A DNA stretch of 43,924 nucleotides, taken from NCBI GenBank assembly GCA_944332205.1, contig CALVJN010000012.1, positions 1-43,924 of the forward strand. The letters are read 5' to 3'. Below, piece by piece: positions 1-8,028 of the stretch (the first letter of the stretch is position 1; the number at the start of each line of letters is the position of its first letter). This DNA comes from an uncultured Bacilli bacterium (GTDB taxonomy: Bacteria > Bacillota_I > Bacilli_A > RF39 > UBA660). The translations under genes and the position numbers were made by a program. Below the pieces are notes generated by a model. It did not search any database. It had not been told where the DNA came from and saw nothing but the letters and a program-made list of their open reading frames with translations.

Positions 1-954
1 TTTGGAACAACCAATACAAGTGATAGTGTAGAAGGAGAATGTACAACACCTAAAGTATCAGGAGAAAGTGGAAACTGTGAAGTAGGAGATTATATGACAC
101 ATCCAGCTTTCTTAGCCTTTAATACAACAGGGATATGGGTAGGAAAGTTTGAAACAGGATATGATGGTGCGGCAAGTAAAAGTGGAGCTAACAAGAATAC
201 AACCGAAGTGAATAAAGTAATAGTAAAACCAAATGTCTACAGTTGGAGAAATATACAAGTAGCAAATGCTTTTACAGTAAGTTATAATTACAAACGAAAA
301 TTAGAATCTCATATGATGAAGAATACAGAATGGGGAGCAGTAGCGTATTTATCACATTCTATATACGGAATAAATTATGAAATAAGGAAAAATAATAATT
401 CTAATTATTTAACTGGATATGCAGCAATAACAGAAAATGGAAGTGATAGTACAACAGATGTTGCAATGTGGAATACAACAACTGGATATTTAGCAAGTAC
501 AACAGGGAATATAACAGGAATATATGATATGTCAGGAGGAGCTGTTGAATATGTAATGGGAGTAATGAAAGATGCAAATGGTAATTTAATGTCAGGGCAG
601 AGTTCTACTTATAATTCAGGTTTTAATGGGACATTAAGCAGTGGAGGAAGTGTTACTAATGGATTAGATTTTCCAAATAGTAAGTATTATGATGTGTATA
701 ATTATAATAAGCTCAGTTATAATTCTTCTAGAAGTAGAAGAATATTAGGAGATGCAACAGGAGAGATGGGACCATTTCAAAGTTTGCAGTCATCATGGTA
801 TAATGATACTGCTTCGTTTGTTTACTCTAGCAACCCTTGGTTCGGCCGTGGGGGCAACTATAGCCTCGGTTCTGGAGCTGGTGCGTTCTCTTTCAACTAC
901 AGCAACGGGCATGCTAGCAGCAGCGTTTCTTTCCGTTTAGTCTTGGGTATATAG
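1..954 (+). CDS. Surface protein, FGE/C-type-lectin-like fold, probable DGR target (5' end outside window)
   Basis: The frame is open from base 1, so the start lies upstream; 317 residues are visible. Seen: a segment reading IWVGKFETGYDG, then NTEWGAVAYLSHS, then GIYDMSGGAVEYV, which resembles the YDMxGNVxEW core of formylglycine-generating-enzyme-like C-type lectin folds. The C-terminus (NPWFGRGGNYSLGSGAGAF, ending SFRLVLGI) resembles DGR variable proteins, which use this fold to display hypervariable residues. The body uses A-ending codons (ACA, GGA, ATA, GTA), unlike T-ending clpC next door. The last ~130 bases are abruptly GC-rich with many NNC codons. By analogy with related surface proteins the missing N-terminus may be a prepilin-type signal, but this cannot be seen. 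Ligand unknown. No reverse transcriptase or template repeat was found in the window. Confidence 0.75.
   Translation, partial: FGTTNTSDSVEGECTTPKVSGESGNCEVGDYMTHPAFLAFNTTGIWVGKFETGYDGAASKSGANKNTTEVNKVIVKPNVYSWRNIQVANAFTVSYNYKRKLESHMMKNTEWGAVAYLSHSIYGINYEIRKNNNSNYLTGYAAITENGSDSTTDVAMWNTTTGYLASTTGNITGIYDMSGGAVEYVMGVMKDANGNLMSGQSSTYNSGFNGTLSSGGSVTNGLDFPNSKYYDVYNYNKLSYNSSRSRRILGDATGEMGPFQSLQSSWYNDTASFVYSSNPWFGRGGNYSLGSGAGAFSFNYSNGHASSSVSFRLVLGI
820..951 (+). other. Putative DGR variable region
   Basis: The 3' end of the first gene changes composition sharply from AT-rich, A3-biased codons to a GC-rich stretch rich in AGC, AAC, TTC, GGC, CTC, GCT and CAT codons. This is expected when AAC/AAT codons of a template repeat are copied with adenine mutagenesis into a target. 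The encoded pattern RGG-4 residues-G-2 residues-AG-1 residue-F, ending SFRLVL, matches the usual layout of DGR lectin-fold variable regions. The template was not found here, so boundaries are approximate. Confidence 0.6.
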
Positions 955-976
955 TTTTTCCACTTGTGGAAAAACT
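953..976 (+). repeat. Perfect 11-bp inverted repeat just after the variable region
   Basis: Arms AGTTTTTCCAC (953-963) and GTGGAAAAACT (966-976) are perfectly complementary around a 2-base loop and begin inside the stop codon. No U-tract follows, so this is not a usual terminator. A hairpin or cruciform just 3' of the variable region is a known recognition element for DGR retrohoming in well-studied phage DGRs. That role is inferred. Confidence 0.65.
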
Positions 977-1055
977 TAACTCTGATCTTTGTGGTTTAAT
1001 AAATAATCGAAGCATATAGATAGACAGATTTAATAGTAAAAGAGTATTTTAATTA

Positions 1056-1090
1056 TGCTGATTGCTCCCTTTTTGGCAATCGGCATTTTT
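1056..1090 (+). terminator. Rho-independent terminator of the DGR-target-like gene
   Basis: Arms TGCTGATTGC and GCAATCGGCA form a 10-bp stem with one G-U pair, followed by five T and a T-rich stretch. The right half recurs at 39344-39364 without its left arm. The rest of 977-1202 holds no gene; a TATAAT at 1137-1142 is a possible clpC -10 without a clear -35. Confidence 0.8.
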
Positions 1091-1202
1091 AAAATTTTTT
1101 AATTTAAATTAAAAAATTTTAATACGTTAAATTTATTATAATTTGTATAGATTTAGAAATTTACTTTCATTATATACATATGATGTTATGAAAGGAGATT
1201 AT

Positions 1203-3473
1203 ATGTTCTCAAGGTTTAGTGAAGAAGTAAGAAAGGTTTTACTTGGTGCTAAAAAAGAAATGCAATCTTTAAAACATTCATATGTTGGTACAGAGCATTT
1301 AGTTCTTTCTATTTTAAAAAAAAATAATATTATTAGTGATAGATTTAAGAGTTATGGTATAAGTTATGATACTTTTAAAAAAGAAGTTATAAATGTTATG
1401 GGTATTGGAAATAAAGAAAATGAATGGTTTATTTATACTCCTTTGTTAAAGAAAGTAATTGAAAATTCTATTATTCTTAGTAAAGAAAAAAATAGTAAGG
1501 AAGTTACTTTGGATATTTTGTTTTTATCTCTTATTGAAGAAGGAGAAGGAGTTGCTTATAGATTATTTATTAAATTAGGTGTTGATGTTGATTCTTTTTT
1601 TGAAGACTTAAATCAAAATAAGAGATTTAAAAAGCAAAAGAATAAATTAATTATTGATGAATTTGGCATTAATTTAAATAAAAAAGTAATTGATGATGAA
1701 ATTGATCCTGTAATTGGTCGTGAAGATGAAGTTAATCGTGTTATTGAAATACTTTGTCGTAGAACTAAAAATAATCCATTATTAATTGGTGATGCAGGAG
1801 TTGGTAAAACGGCAATTGTCGAAGAATTAGCAAGAAGAATTGTAAATGGTAATGTTCCTATAAAATTACAAAACAAAAGAATTATTTCTGTTTCTATGGC
1901 AAGTTTAGTATCTGGTACAAAGTATCGTGGTGAATTTGAAGAGAGAATTATAAAAATGTTAAAAGAAGTAGAAGAAGTTAATGATGTTATTATTTTTATA
2001 GATGAGATTCATACTTTAGTTGGTGCTGGTGGTGCAGAAGGTGCTATTGATGCTTCAAATATTTTAAAACCTGCTTTAGCTCGTGGTAAAGTTAATATTA
2101 TTGGGGCAACGACAACTATGGAATATAAAAAGTTTATTGAAGATGATAAAGCATTATCTCGTAGATTTCAAACTGTTGTTATTAATGAACCAGATGATGA
2201 AAAAGTTTATAATATTTTAAAAAAAATAAAGCCTATATATGAAGATTTTCATAATGTAATAATTGAAGATGATATTTTAAGATTAATAATTTCATTATCA
2301 AATAAATATTTATATAATCGAAAACAACCAGATAAATCTATTGATATATTAGATGAAGTTTGTTCTAAAGTATCTGTTATTGAAGACAATATTTCAAAGA
2401 AAAATAATAGTTTTAAGAATTTATTAAAAAATATTAAAAGTTTAAAAAATGATGCTATTATAAATAGCAACTTTGATCAAGCTTTATCTTTAAGAGAAGA
2501 AGAATTAAAATTAGAAAGTAAGATAAATAAATTAGATATTAAAATGATGAAAAATTCTAAAAAAAGAAAAGTTAGTTCTGAAATGGTAGCTGAAGTAATT
2601 AAGTCTAAAAGTAATATTCCAGTATATGAATTGCTTCCATCAGATTCAGTAGTTAAAAATTTAAAAAAATTTTTAGAATCTAAGATTATTGGGCAGAATA
2701 CAGCAATAAATGTTTTATGTAATTATATGAAAAAGGTAATGTTAGGATTTAAATATAATAAAAAACCACTTTCATTTCTTTTCGTTGGTCCTACTGGTGT
2801 TGGTAAAACCTTTTTGGTTAAAGAATTTAATAATTTTTTGTTTGGGGAAGATAACCTTATTCGATTAGATATGAGTGAATTTGGTGAAGAACATTCGATT
2901 AGTAAAATTATTGGATCTCCTCCTGGTTATGTTGGTTATCAAGATAAATCTAGTGTTTTAGAAGATATTAAAGATAAACCTCATTCTGTTTTACTTCTTG
3001 ATGAAATAGAAAAAGCTCATCCAAAAGTTTTAAATTTATTTTTACAAATATTAGATGAGGGAAAGATAAAGGATTCATCTGGTAATATATTTAGATTTGA
3101 TAATAATATTATTATTATGACTTCTAATGCTGGGTGCAATATTAGTAATATTGGTTTTGATAATAATAATTTTTTAGGTAAAGATAAAAATATTCAAAAA
3201 AATTTTTCTTTAGAGTTTATTAATAGAATTGAAAAGATAATTTATTTTAATAAATTGGGTTATGACGATATTAAAAAAATAGTAATTAATGTTTTTGATA
3301 ATGTTAATAAGAAAGTAAATATTAATTATAAATATAATGATGATATTATTGAAAATATTATAAAAGATTCAGAATACAATATTTATGGTGCTAGAAAAAT
3401 TGAAAAAATAATTTTTGATAGAATAGATTCTTATATTGTTGATAAATTTGATAGTAAAGTAGGTATAAAATAA
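1203..3473 (+). CDS. clpC: ATP-dependent Clp protease ATPase subunit ClpC
   Basis: Hsp100/Clp AAA+ unfoldase that feeds substrates to ClpP. It is 756 residues, slightly short for ClpC. Order: N-terminal double Clp-N domain (about 1-145), first AAA domain with Walker A GDAGVGKT and Walker B IIFIDEIH, a short coiled middle domain with the UVR-like stretch FDQALSLREEELKLE typical of ClpC, then a second AAA domain with GPTGVGKT and LLLDEIEKAH and a C-terminal D2-small domain. An IGF near residue 645 could be the ClpP-docking tripeptide. The ATG at 1203 is preferred to the upstream in-frame ATG at 1143 because AAAGGAG sits just before it and the protein then begins MFSRFSEEVRKVL, as in the family. 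No ctsR, mcsA or mcsB is adjacent and no CtsR operator was recognised, unlike Bacillus. Confidence 0.93.
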   Translation: MFSRFSEEVRKVLLGAKKEMQSLKHSYVGTEHLVLSILKKNNIISDRFKSYGISYDTFKKEVINVMGIGNKENEWFIYTPLLKKVIENSIILSKEKNSKEVTLDILFLSLIEEGEGVAYRLFIKLGVDVDSFFEDLNQNKRFKKQKNKLIIDEFGINLNKKVIDDEIDPVIGREDEVNRVIEILCRRTKNNPLLIGDAGVGKTAIVEELARRIVNGNVPIKLQNKRIISVSMASLVSGTKYRGEFEERIIKMLKEVEEVNDVIIFIDEIHTLVGAGGAEGAIDASNILKPALARGKVNIIGATTTMEYKKFIEDDKALSRRFQTVVINEPDDEKVYNILKKIKPIYEDFHNVIIEDDILRLIISLSNKYLYNRKQPDKSIDILDEVCSKVSVIEDNISKKNNSFKNLLKNIKSLKNDAIINSNFDQALSLREEELKLESKINKLDIKMMKNSKKRKVSSEMVAEVIKSKSNIPVYELLPSDSVVKNLKKFLESKIIGQNTAINVLCNYMKKVMLGFKYNKKPLSFLFVGPTGVGKTFLVKEFNNFLFGEDNLIRLDMSEFGEEHSISKIIGSPPGYVGYQDKSSVLEDIKDKPHSVLLLDEIEKAHPKVLNLFLQILDEGKIKDSSGNIFRFDNNIIIMTSNAGCNISNIGFDNNNFLGKDKNIQKNFSLEFINRIEKIIYFNKLGYDDIKKIVINVFDNVNKKVNINYKYNDDIIENIIKDSEYNIYGARKIEKIIFDRIDSYIVDKFDSKVGIK

Positions 3474-3488
3474 TAAAGACTTTATATT

Positions 3489-3513
3489 AAGACTTTAATT
3501 AAAGTCTTTTTTT
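3489..3513 (+). terminator. Terminator of clpC
   Basis: Palindrome AAGACTTTAATTAAAGTCTT (3489-3508) running into seven T. It lies 15 bases after the clpC stop and only a few bases before the prfB -10. Confidence 0.85.
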
Positions 3514-3514
3514 G

Positions 3515-3523
3515 TGATATAAT
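3515..3523 (+). promoter_or_regulatory. Extended -10 promoter for prfB
   Basis: TGATATAAT is a perfect extended -10 (TG-N-TATAAT), starting two bases after the terminator U-tract. No good -35 is visible, as is usual for extended -10 promoters. It leaves a 5' leader of roughly 15 bases. Confidence 0.7.
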
Positions 3524-3544
3524 TTTTATATGATGGAGGTTTAT

Positions 3545-4655
3545 ATGGAACTTTATGAATTAAGAAAAAATGTTGATGATAGTTATATGCGTTTAAAAGA
3601 TTTGTGGAGGTTACTTTGATGTAGACAATAAGAAATCTATTATTAAAGATTTAGAGTTAGAAATGTCATTACCTAATTTTTGGGATGATTCTAAAAAAAG
3701 TTCTGAAGTTATTGAAAAATTAAATTCTTTGAAATCTGTTGTTAATAATATTGAAGATTTGTTGTTTAAAGTTAGTGATATTAAAGATAATCTTAATTCT
3801 CTAGATGATTATGATAATGATTTTTTTAAATTATTAGAGGATGAATATTTAGAAGTATCTTTATCTTTGGAAAAGTTAGAGCTTTTACTTCTTTTAGATG
3901 GAGAGTTTGATAAAAATAGTTGTATTTTAGAAGTTCATTCTGGGGCAGGTGGTACTGAAGCATGTGATTGGGCTATGATGCTTTATAGAATGTATACTAG
4001 ATGGTGTGATAAAAATGGTTATAAGTATACAGTTTTAGATTATCAAGAAGGTGAAGAAGTAGGAATTAAAAGTGTGTCTATTTTAGTTAAAGGATTATAT
4101 GCGTATGGTTATTTAAAATGTGAAAAAGGTATTCACAGGTTAGTTAGACTTTCACCTTTTGATGCTAATAATAAACGTCATACTTCGTTTGCATCTGTTC
4201 TTGTTACACCTGAGTTTAATGATGATGTTACCGTCGAAATTAATGATAAAGATTTAAAGATCGATGTTTATAGATCTAGTGGTTGTGGTGGACAAGGAGT
4301 AAATACAACAGATTCTGCTGTTAGAATAACACATTTGCCTACTAAAATAGTTGTTACTTGTCAAAATGAACGTAGCCAAATTCAAAATAAAGAGCAAGCT
4401 TTAAAAATGTTAAGAAATAAACTTAAGTTATTAGAAATAGAAAGAAAAAATAATGAATTGAAAGAAATAAAAGGTGAACAAAAGAATATTGAATTTGGAT
4501 CACAAATAAGAAGTTATGTTATGCATCCGTATTCAATGGTTAAAGATCATAGAACTTTATATGAAACAAGCAATGTTTTAAAAGTATTAGATGGAGATAT
4601 TAATGAATTTATTGAGTGTAAGCTTAAGGAGGATAAAAATGAAAAAAAAGAGTAG
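3545..4655 (+). CDS. prfB: Peptide chain release factor 2, programmed +1 frameshift (join 3545..3616, 3618..4655)
   Basis: RF2 releases nascent chains at UGA and UAA. The zero frame starts at ATG 3545 behind GGAGG and ends after 24 codons at TGA 3617-3619. A +1 shift at CTT-TGA continues into the long frame (next codon GAT at 3618), giving about 369 residues, the normal RF2 length. The catalytic GGQ is present in SGCGGQGVNTTDS, and the stop-recognition tripeptide SPF is in RLVRLSPFDANN, which separates RF2 from RF1. The 3' end overlaps the next gene by 17 bases, so the two are probably co-transcribed. Expression is autoregulated: low RF2 lets the ribosome pause at UGA and shift. Confidence 0.95.
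3605..3620 (+). promoter_or_regulatory. prfB programmed +1 frameshift site
   Basis: TGGAGGTTACTTTGATG contains an SD-like GGAGG (3606-3610), then TTA, then the slippery CTT followed by in-frame TGA. This matches the conserved RF2 element with internal SD, CUU and UGA. The Leu tRNA slips from CTT to TTT and translation resumes at GAT. Confidence 0.93.
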
Positions 4656-5511
4656 CAATAAAAAAAATATAGGTATATTAAAAAAGTACAAGATTATTAA
4701 TATTTTAGAATTATTGTTAGGACTTACTTTGTTTTCAGTTTCTTTTAATTTCTTTTTACTTCCTAATGATTTAGTTTTTGGTGGAGTAAGTGGTTTATCA
4801 ATTATTTTTAATCATTTATTTAATATTGATCCTTCGATATTTGTACTTATTGTTTCAATTGGTCTTTTGTTTGTTAGCTTAATATTTTTAGGAAAAGAAA
4901 AAACAGCAGGTTCTGTGTTAGGTTCTTTACTTCTTCCATTATTTTTAAAAATTACAGAGTTGTTTACTGTTTATTTTTCGTTTGAGACAACCGATATATT
5001 TTTAGCAGCTATTTTTGGTGGAGTATTGTCTGGTGTAGGTATTGGTCTTGTTTATAAAGCTGGTTTTACTACTGGTGGAACAGACATTATTAATCAAATT
5101 TTGAACAAGTATATGAAAATAAGTTTAGGAAAATGTATGTTGTTTTCTGATGGTTTTATTGTAGGGTGTAGTATTTTTGTTTTTGGTATTGTCAAGTTTA
5201 TGTATGCAGTTGTTGTTCTTTATATTATGAGTGTTCTTACAGATAGAGTTTTATTAGGTATTAGTAAATCAAAAGCTTTTTATATTGTTACAGATAAGGT
5301 TAGCGAAGTAAAAAAGTTTGTTTTACTTACAATGGGGCATGGTGTTACTGTTTTTGATGCTATAGGAGGTTTTTCAAAGGAAGATCAGAAGGTTTTGTTT
5401 TGTGTCGTTCCAACTCGTGAGTATTTTAGATTAAAAGAAGGTATTCATGAAATAGATAATGATGCTTTCTTTGTAGTAACAGACGCTTATGAGGTGTTTG
5501 GCGGTGAATAG
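4639..5511 (+). CDS. YitT family membrane protein (first copy)
   Basis: 290-residue multi-pass membrane protein with two DUF161-like halves and a C-terminal DUF2179-like soluble domain (about 205-290, with HGVTVFDAIGGFSKED). Five or six hydrophobic helices span about 20-195, with the family's Gly-rich turns (FGGVSGLSIIF and AGFTTGGTDIINQIL). Function of the family is not established. ATG 4639 is chosen because AAGGAGG ends six bases before it; the upstream in-frame ATG at 4591 has no such site. It overlaps prfB and the following paralog, so it sits in one operon with them. Confidence 0.82.
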   Translation: MKKKSSNKKNIGILKKYKIINILELLLGLTLFSVSFNFFLLPNDLVFGGVSGLSIIFNHLFNIDPSIFVLIVSIGLLFVSLIFLGKEKTAGSVLGSLLLPLFLKITELFTVYFSFETTDIFLAAIFGGVLSGVGIGLVYKAGFTTGGTDIINQILNKYMKISLGKCMLFSDGFIVGCSIFVFGIVKFMYAVVVLYIMSVLTDRVLLGISKSKAFYIVTDKVSEVKKFVLLTMGHGVTVFDAIGGFSKEDQKVLFCVVPTREYFRLKEGIHEIDNDAFFVVTDAYEVFGGE

Positions 5512-6382
5512 AAATAATATTAAGAAAATATTTAAAGAGTTGAAAAAAGAAAGATTTTTTTATAATTATTCTGTTCTTATTGTTACTTTATTTGTGGCTG
5601 CTATTAATTATAATTTATTTTTAAGACCTTTAAAGATAGTAGCTGGTGGTACTAATGGATTGTCAATTATTTTTGAGAAAATTTTTTCTATTGAACCATC
5701 AATATTTATTTTTATTTTTTCTTTTGTTGTTTTAGTTGTTGGTTTTTTTACTTTAGGTATTAAAGCAACTTCTAGCGCTTTAGCAGCTGCATTTATATAT
5801 CCATTATTTGTTAATGTTACTGAAAATTTAGATTATTTTGTTAGTATTGGTAGAGAACATATTATAATTTCGGCAATTTTTTCGGGAATTATAACAGGGT
5901 GGGTATCAGGATTAATTTGTAAAGTTAATTTAAGTCAAGGAGGAATAATTTTAATTGATCAAATTTTATATGAAAAGTTTAGAATTTCAATTAGTAAGTC
6001 AAATTTTATAATCAATTTTATTATTGTGATTGCTGGTGGGTATTATTTTGGTATTACTAATCTTCTTTGTGCTGTGATTTTGTTATTTATAAATAGTCTT
6101 GTTATAGATAAGGTTATGTTAGGTGTCTCTGATAATAAGTTTTTTTATATTATGACTAGTAAAGAAGAAGAAGTTAAAAATTTTATTTTAAATGATTTGA
6201 AAAATGGTGTTACAATTTTTAATGTTAAGAGTGGTCGTGATGATGATGAAAAGTCAATTTTTATGGTAAGTGTTGCCAATGAGTTGTATTACAAAGTTAC
6301 TAAAAAGATTAAAACAATTGATAATAAAGCCTTTTTTATTGTTACTGATTCTTATGAAGTAATTGGTGGTCACAATAATTAG
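5504..6382 (+). CDS. YitT family membrane protein (second copy)
   Basis: 292 residues, same architecture as the preceding gene: five or six membrane helices and a C-terminal DUF2179-like domain (NGVTIFNVKSGRDDDEKS). It is a diverged tandem paralog, with TTGGTD of the first copy replaced by SQGGIILIDQIL. GTG at 5504 is chosen: GAGGTG lies seven bases upstream and the start overlaps the stop of the first copy by eight bases, implying translational coupling. An upstream ATG at 5489 would read through that ribosome-binding site. The pair may form a hetero-oligomer; this is inference. Confidence 0.78.
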   Translation: MNRNNIKKIFKELKKERFFYNYSVLIVTLFVAAINYNLFLRPLKIVAGGTNGLSIIFEKIFSIEPSIFIFIFSFVVLVVGFFTLGIKATSSALAAAFIYPLFVNVTENLDYFVSIGREHIIISAIFSGIITGWVSGLICKVNLSQGGIILIDQILYEKFRISISKSNFIINFIIVIAGGYYFGITNLLCAVILLFINSLVIDKVMLGVSDNKFFYIMTSKEEEVKNFILNDLKNGVTIFNVKSGRDDDEKSIFMVSVANELYYKVTKKIKTIDNKAFFIVTDSYEVIGGHNN

Positions 6383-6399
6383 GTTTTTTTGTCGAAATA

Positions 6400-6408
6400 T
6401 GTTATAAT
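6400..6408 (+). promoter_or_regulatory. Extended -10 promoter for ftsE
   Basis: TGTTATAAT fits TG-N-TATAAT. It lies 24 bases upstream of the ftsE ATG, in the 49-base gap after the second YitT gene. A run of eight T (6383-6390) precedes it but has no clear hairpin, so partial readthrough is possible. Confidence 0.6.
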
Positions 6409-6431
6409 GTATTTTATAAAGTAGAGGTGAT

Positions 6432-7136
6432 ATGTTAGTGGAATTAATTTCATTAAAAGGAGTTAGCAAAAAATATAAAAATGGCGTTAATGCTATTTAT
6501 GATTTAGATTTAAAAATTAAGAAGGGCGAGTTTGTTTTTATTATTGGTGGTTCTGGTAGTGGAAAATCTACTCTTATAAAGATGCTTTATAGAGAAGAAA
6601 AACCTACTAAAGGTGAACTTATTATAGGTGGAAAAAATGTTGCTAAATTAAGAAATAGTAAGGTTTATAAATTAAGAAGAAAACTTGGTATTGTCTTTCA
6701 AGATTATAGATTGTTACCAAAGCTTACTGTTTATGAAAATGTTGCATTTGCTTTGGAAGTAATTGGTGAAAAGACTAGTGATATTAGGATTAAAACATTA
6801 AAAGCTTTAGAATTGGTTGGGCTTAAAGGAAAGACTAGAAATTATCCAGATGAACTTTCTGGTGGAGAACAACAGCGTGTGGCAATAGCAAGGGCAATTG
6901 TTAATAATCCTAAATTATTAATTTGTGATGAGCCAACTGGTAATTTGGATCCACTTATGAGTGAAGAAATTGTCAATGTTTTGGATGACATTAATAAGAG
7001 TATGGGTACAACAGTTATAATGGCTACTCATGATCGTGATATTGTTAATAAATTTAAAAAAAGAGTTATTGCTATTAAGGATGGAAGAATTGTAAAAGAC
7101 TATGCAGAAGGGAAGTACGATAATGAAGCTATTTAG
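6432..7136 (+). CDS. ftsE: Cell division ATP-binding protein FtsE
   Basis: ABC ATPase of the FtsEX complex, which couples ATP hydrolysis in the cytoplasm to activation of a peptidoglycan hydrolase outside the membrane. 234 residues with Walker A GGSGSGKST, Q-loop VFQDYRLLPKLTVYENV, signature LSGGEQQRVAIARA, Walker B LLICDEPTGNLD and the switch histidine in ATHDRD. AGAGGTGAT precedes ATG 6432. The end overlaps ftsX by 14 bases, and ftsX in turn overlaps an M23 peptidase gene, so the operon holds the ATPase, its permease and the likely hydrolase. Confidence 0.95.
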   Translation: MLVELISLKGVSKKYKNGVNAIYDLDLKIKKGEFVFIIGGSGSGKSTLIKMLYREEKPTKGELIIGGKNVAKLRNSKVYKLRRKLGIVFQDYRLLPKLTVYENVAFALEVIGEKTSDIRIKTLKALELVGLKGKTRNYPDELSGGEQQRVAIARAIVNNPKLLICDEPTGNLDPLMSEEIVNVLDDINKSMGTTVIMATHDRDIVNKFKKRVIAIKDGRIVKDYAEGKYDNEAI

Positions 7137-8028
7137 AATGTTTAAATGTGGTGTGCGAGATGCTTTTAAAAGTGTGTATCGAAATTTTTCGTTATCTATT
7201 GCTTCTATTTCGTGTATTAGTATTACACTTTTAGTTGTTGCAGTTGCTTTAGTTTTATCCTTTAATGTAAAGAATTTTTCTAAAGAAATTGAAAGTGATG
7301 TAACTATGGTTGTATTTCTTAATTTAGGAGTTACTAATGAAGAAATAACCGAATTTGAATCCACAATATCAAATATGGAAAACATTTTGCCAAACTGGGA
7401 AGCACAAAGTCCAAGTGAGAGGAAAGAAATGCTACTAGCCGAAGATGATTTTTGGAATTCAGTTGGGTCTTTAATAGATAATGAAGAAGAAATTTTCCAT
7501 TATAGTTATAAGATAAAAGTTAAAGATATTAATTTAATTAATGAAACAGCAAAAGAACTTGAAAATCTTCCTGTTGTTCAAGTTGTTAATTATGGAGAAG
7601 GTATAGTTGAACAGATGGTTACTGTTTTTGATTTAGTTGAGAAAATAGCATTTTTAATCGTTATAATTTTGGTTATTGTAACGGTATTCTTGATTGTTAA
7701 TACAATAAAGTTAACTATTTTTTCACGAAGAAGAGAAATTTCTATTATGCGTGTTGTTGGTGCTAGTAACTGGACTATAAAGACTCCATTTATTATTGAA
7801 GGTTTTGTAATTGGACTTTTAGGATCTATTGTACCAATAATTTTAACTGTTTATGGTTATACAAGTTTTTATAATAGTTTGGATGATGGTCATTTATTTT
7901 CTTCATTGATTGAGCTTTTACCACCACAACCTTTTGTATTCTTTGTTTCACTTGCAATTGTTGTAATAGGAGTAGTTGTTGGTATGTTTGGTAGTGGTCG
8001 TGCAGTAAGGAAGTATTTAAAAGTATGA
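7123..8028 (+). CDS. ftsX: Cell division protein FtsX
   Basis: Permease-like partner of FtsE, 301 residues. One membrane helix near residues 20-45, a large extracellular loop (about 46-165) that in the family contacts the hydrolase, then three C-terminal helices with the FtsX-fold segment TIFSRRREISIMRVVGAS. The ATG at 7123 lies inside ftsE; an upstream in-frame ATG at 7102 would add seven residues with no family match. The stop overlaps the next start in ATGA at 8025. Confidence 0.94.
   Translation: MKLFRMFKCGVRDAFKSVYRNFSLSIASISCISITLLVVAVALVLSFNVKNFSKEIESDVTMVVFLNLGVTNEEITEFESTISNMENILPNWEAQSPSERKEMLLAEDDFWNSVGSLIDNEEEIFHYSYKIKVKDINLINETAKELENLPVVQVVNYGEGIVEQMVTVFDLVEKIAFLIVIILVIVTVFLIVNTIKLTIFSRRREISIMRVVGASNWTIKTPFIIEGFVIGLLGSIVPIILTVYGYTSFYNSLDDGHLFSSLIELLPPQPFVFFVSLAIVVIGVVVGMFGSGRAVRKYLKV

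Noticed and set aside
820-951. Template repeat or DGR reverse transcriptase elsewhere in the window
   Set aside because: No frame resembles a reverse transcriptase, and no GC-rich near-copy of the variable region was noticed by eye.
953-976. Palindrome as a rho-independent terminator
   Set aside because: No T run follows it; a better terminator lies at 1056-1090.
3545-3619. Separate 24-codon peptide or broken prfB
   Set aside because: The CTT-TGA site with internal SD is the conserved RF2 frameshift, and both frames together give full-length RF2.
6918-7385. 155-codon minus-strand frame
   Set aside because: It is antisense to ftsE and ftsX, without SD or recognisable domains.
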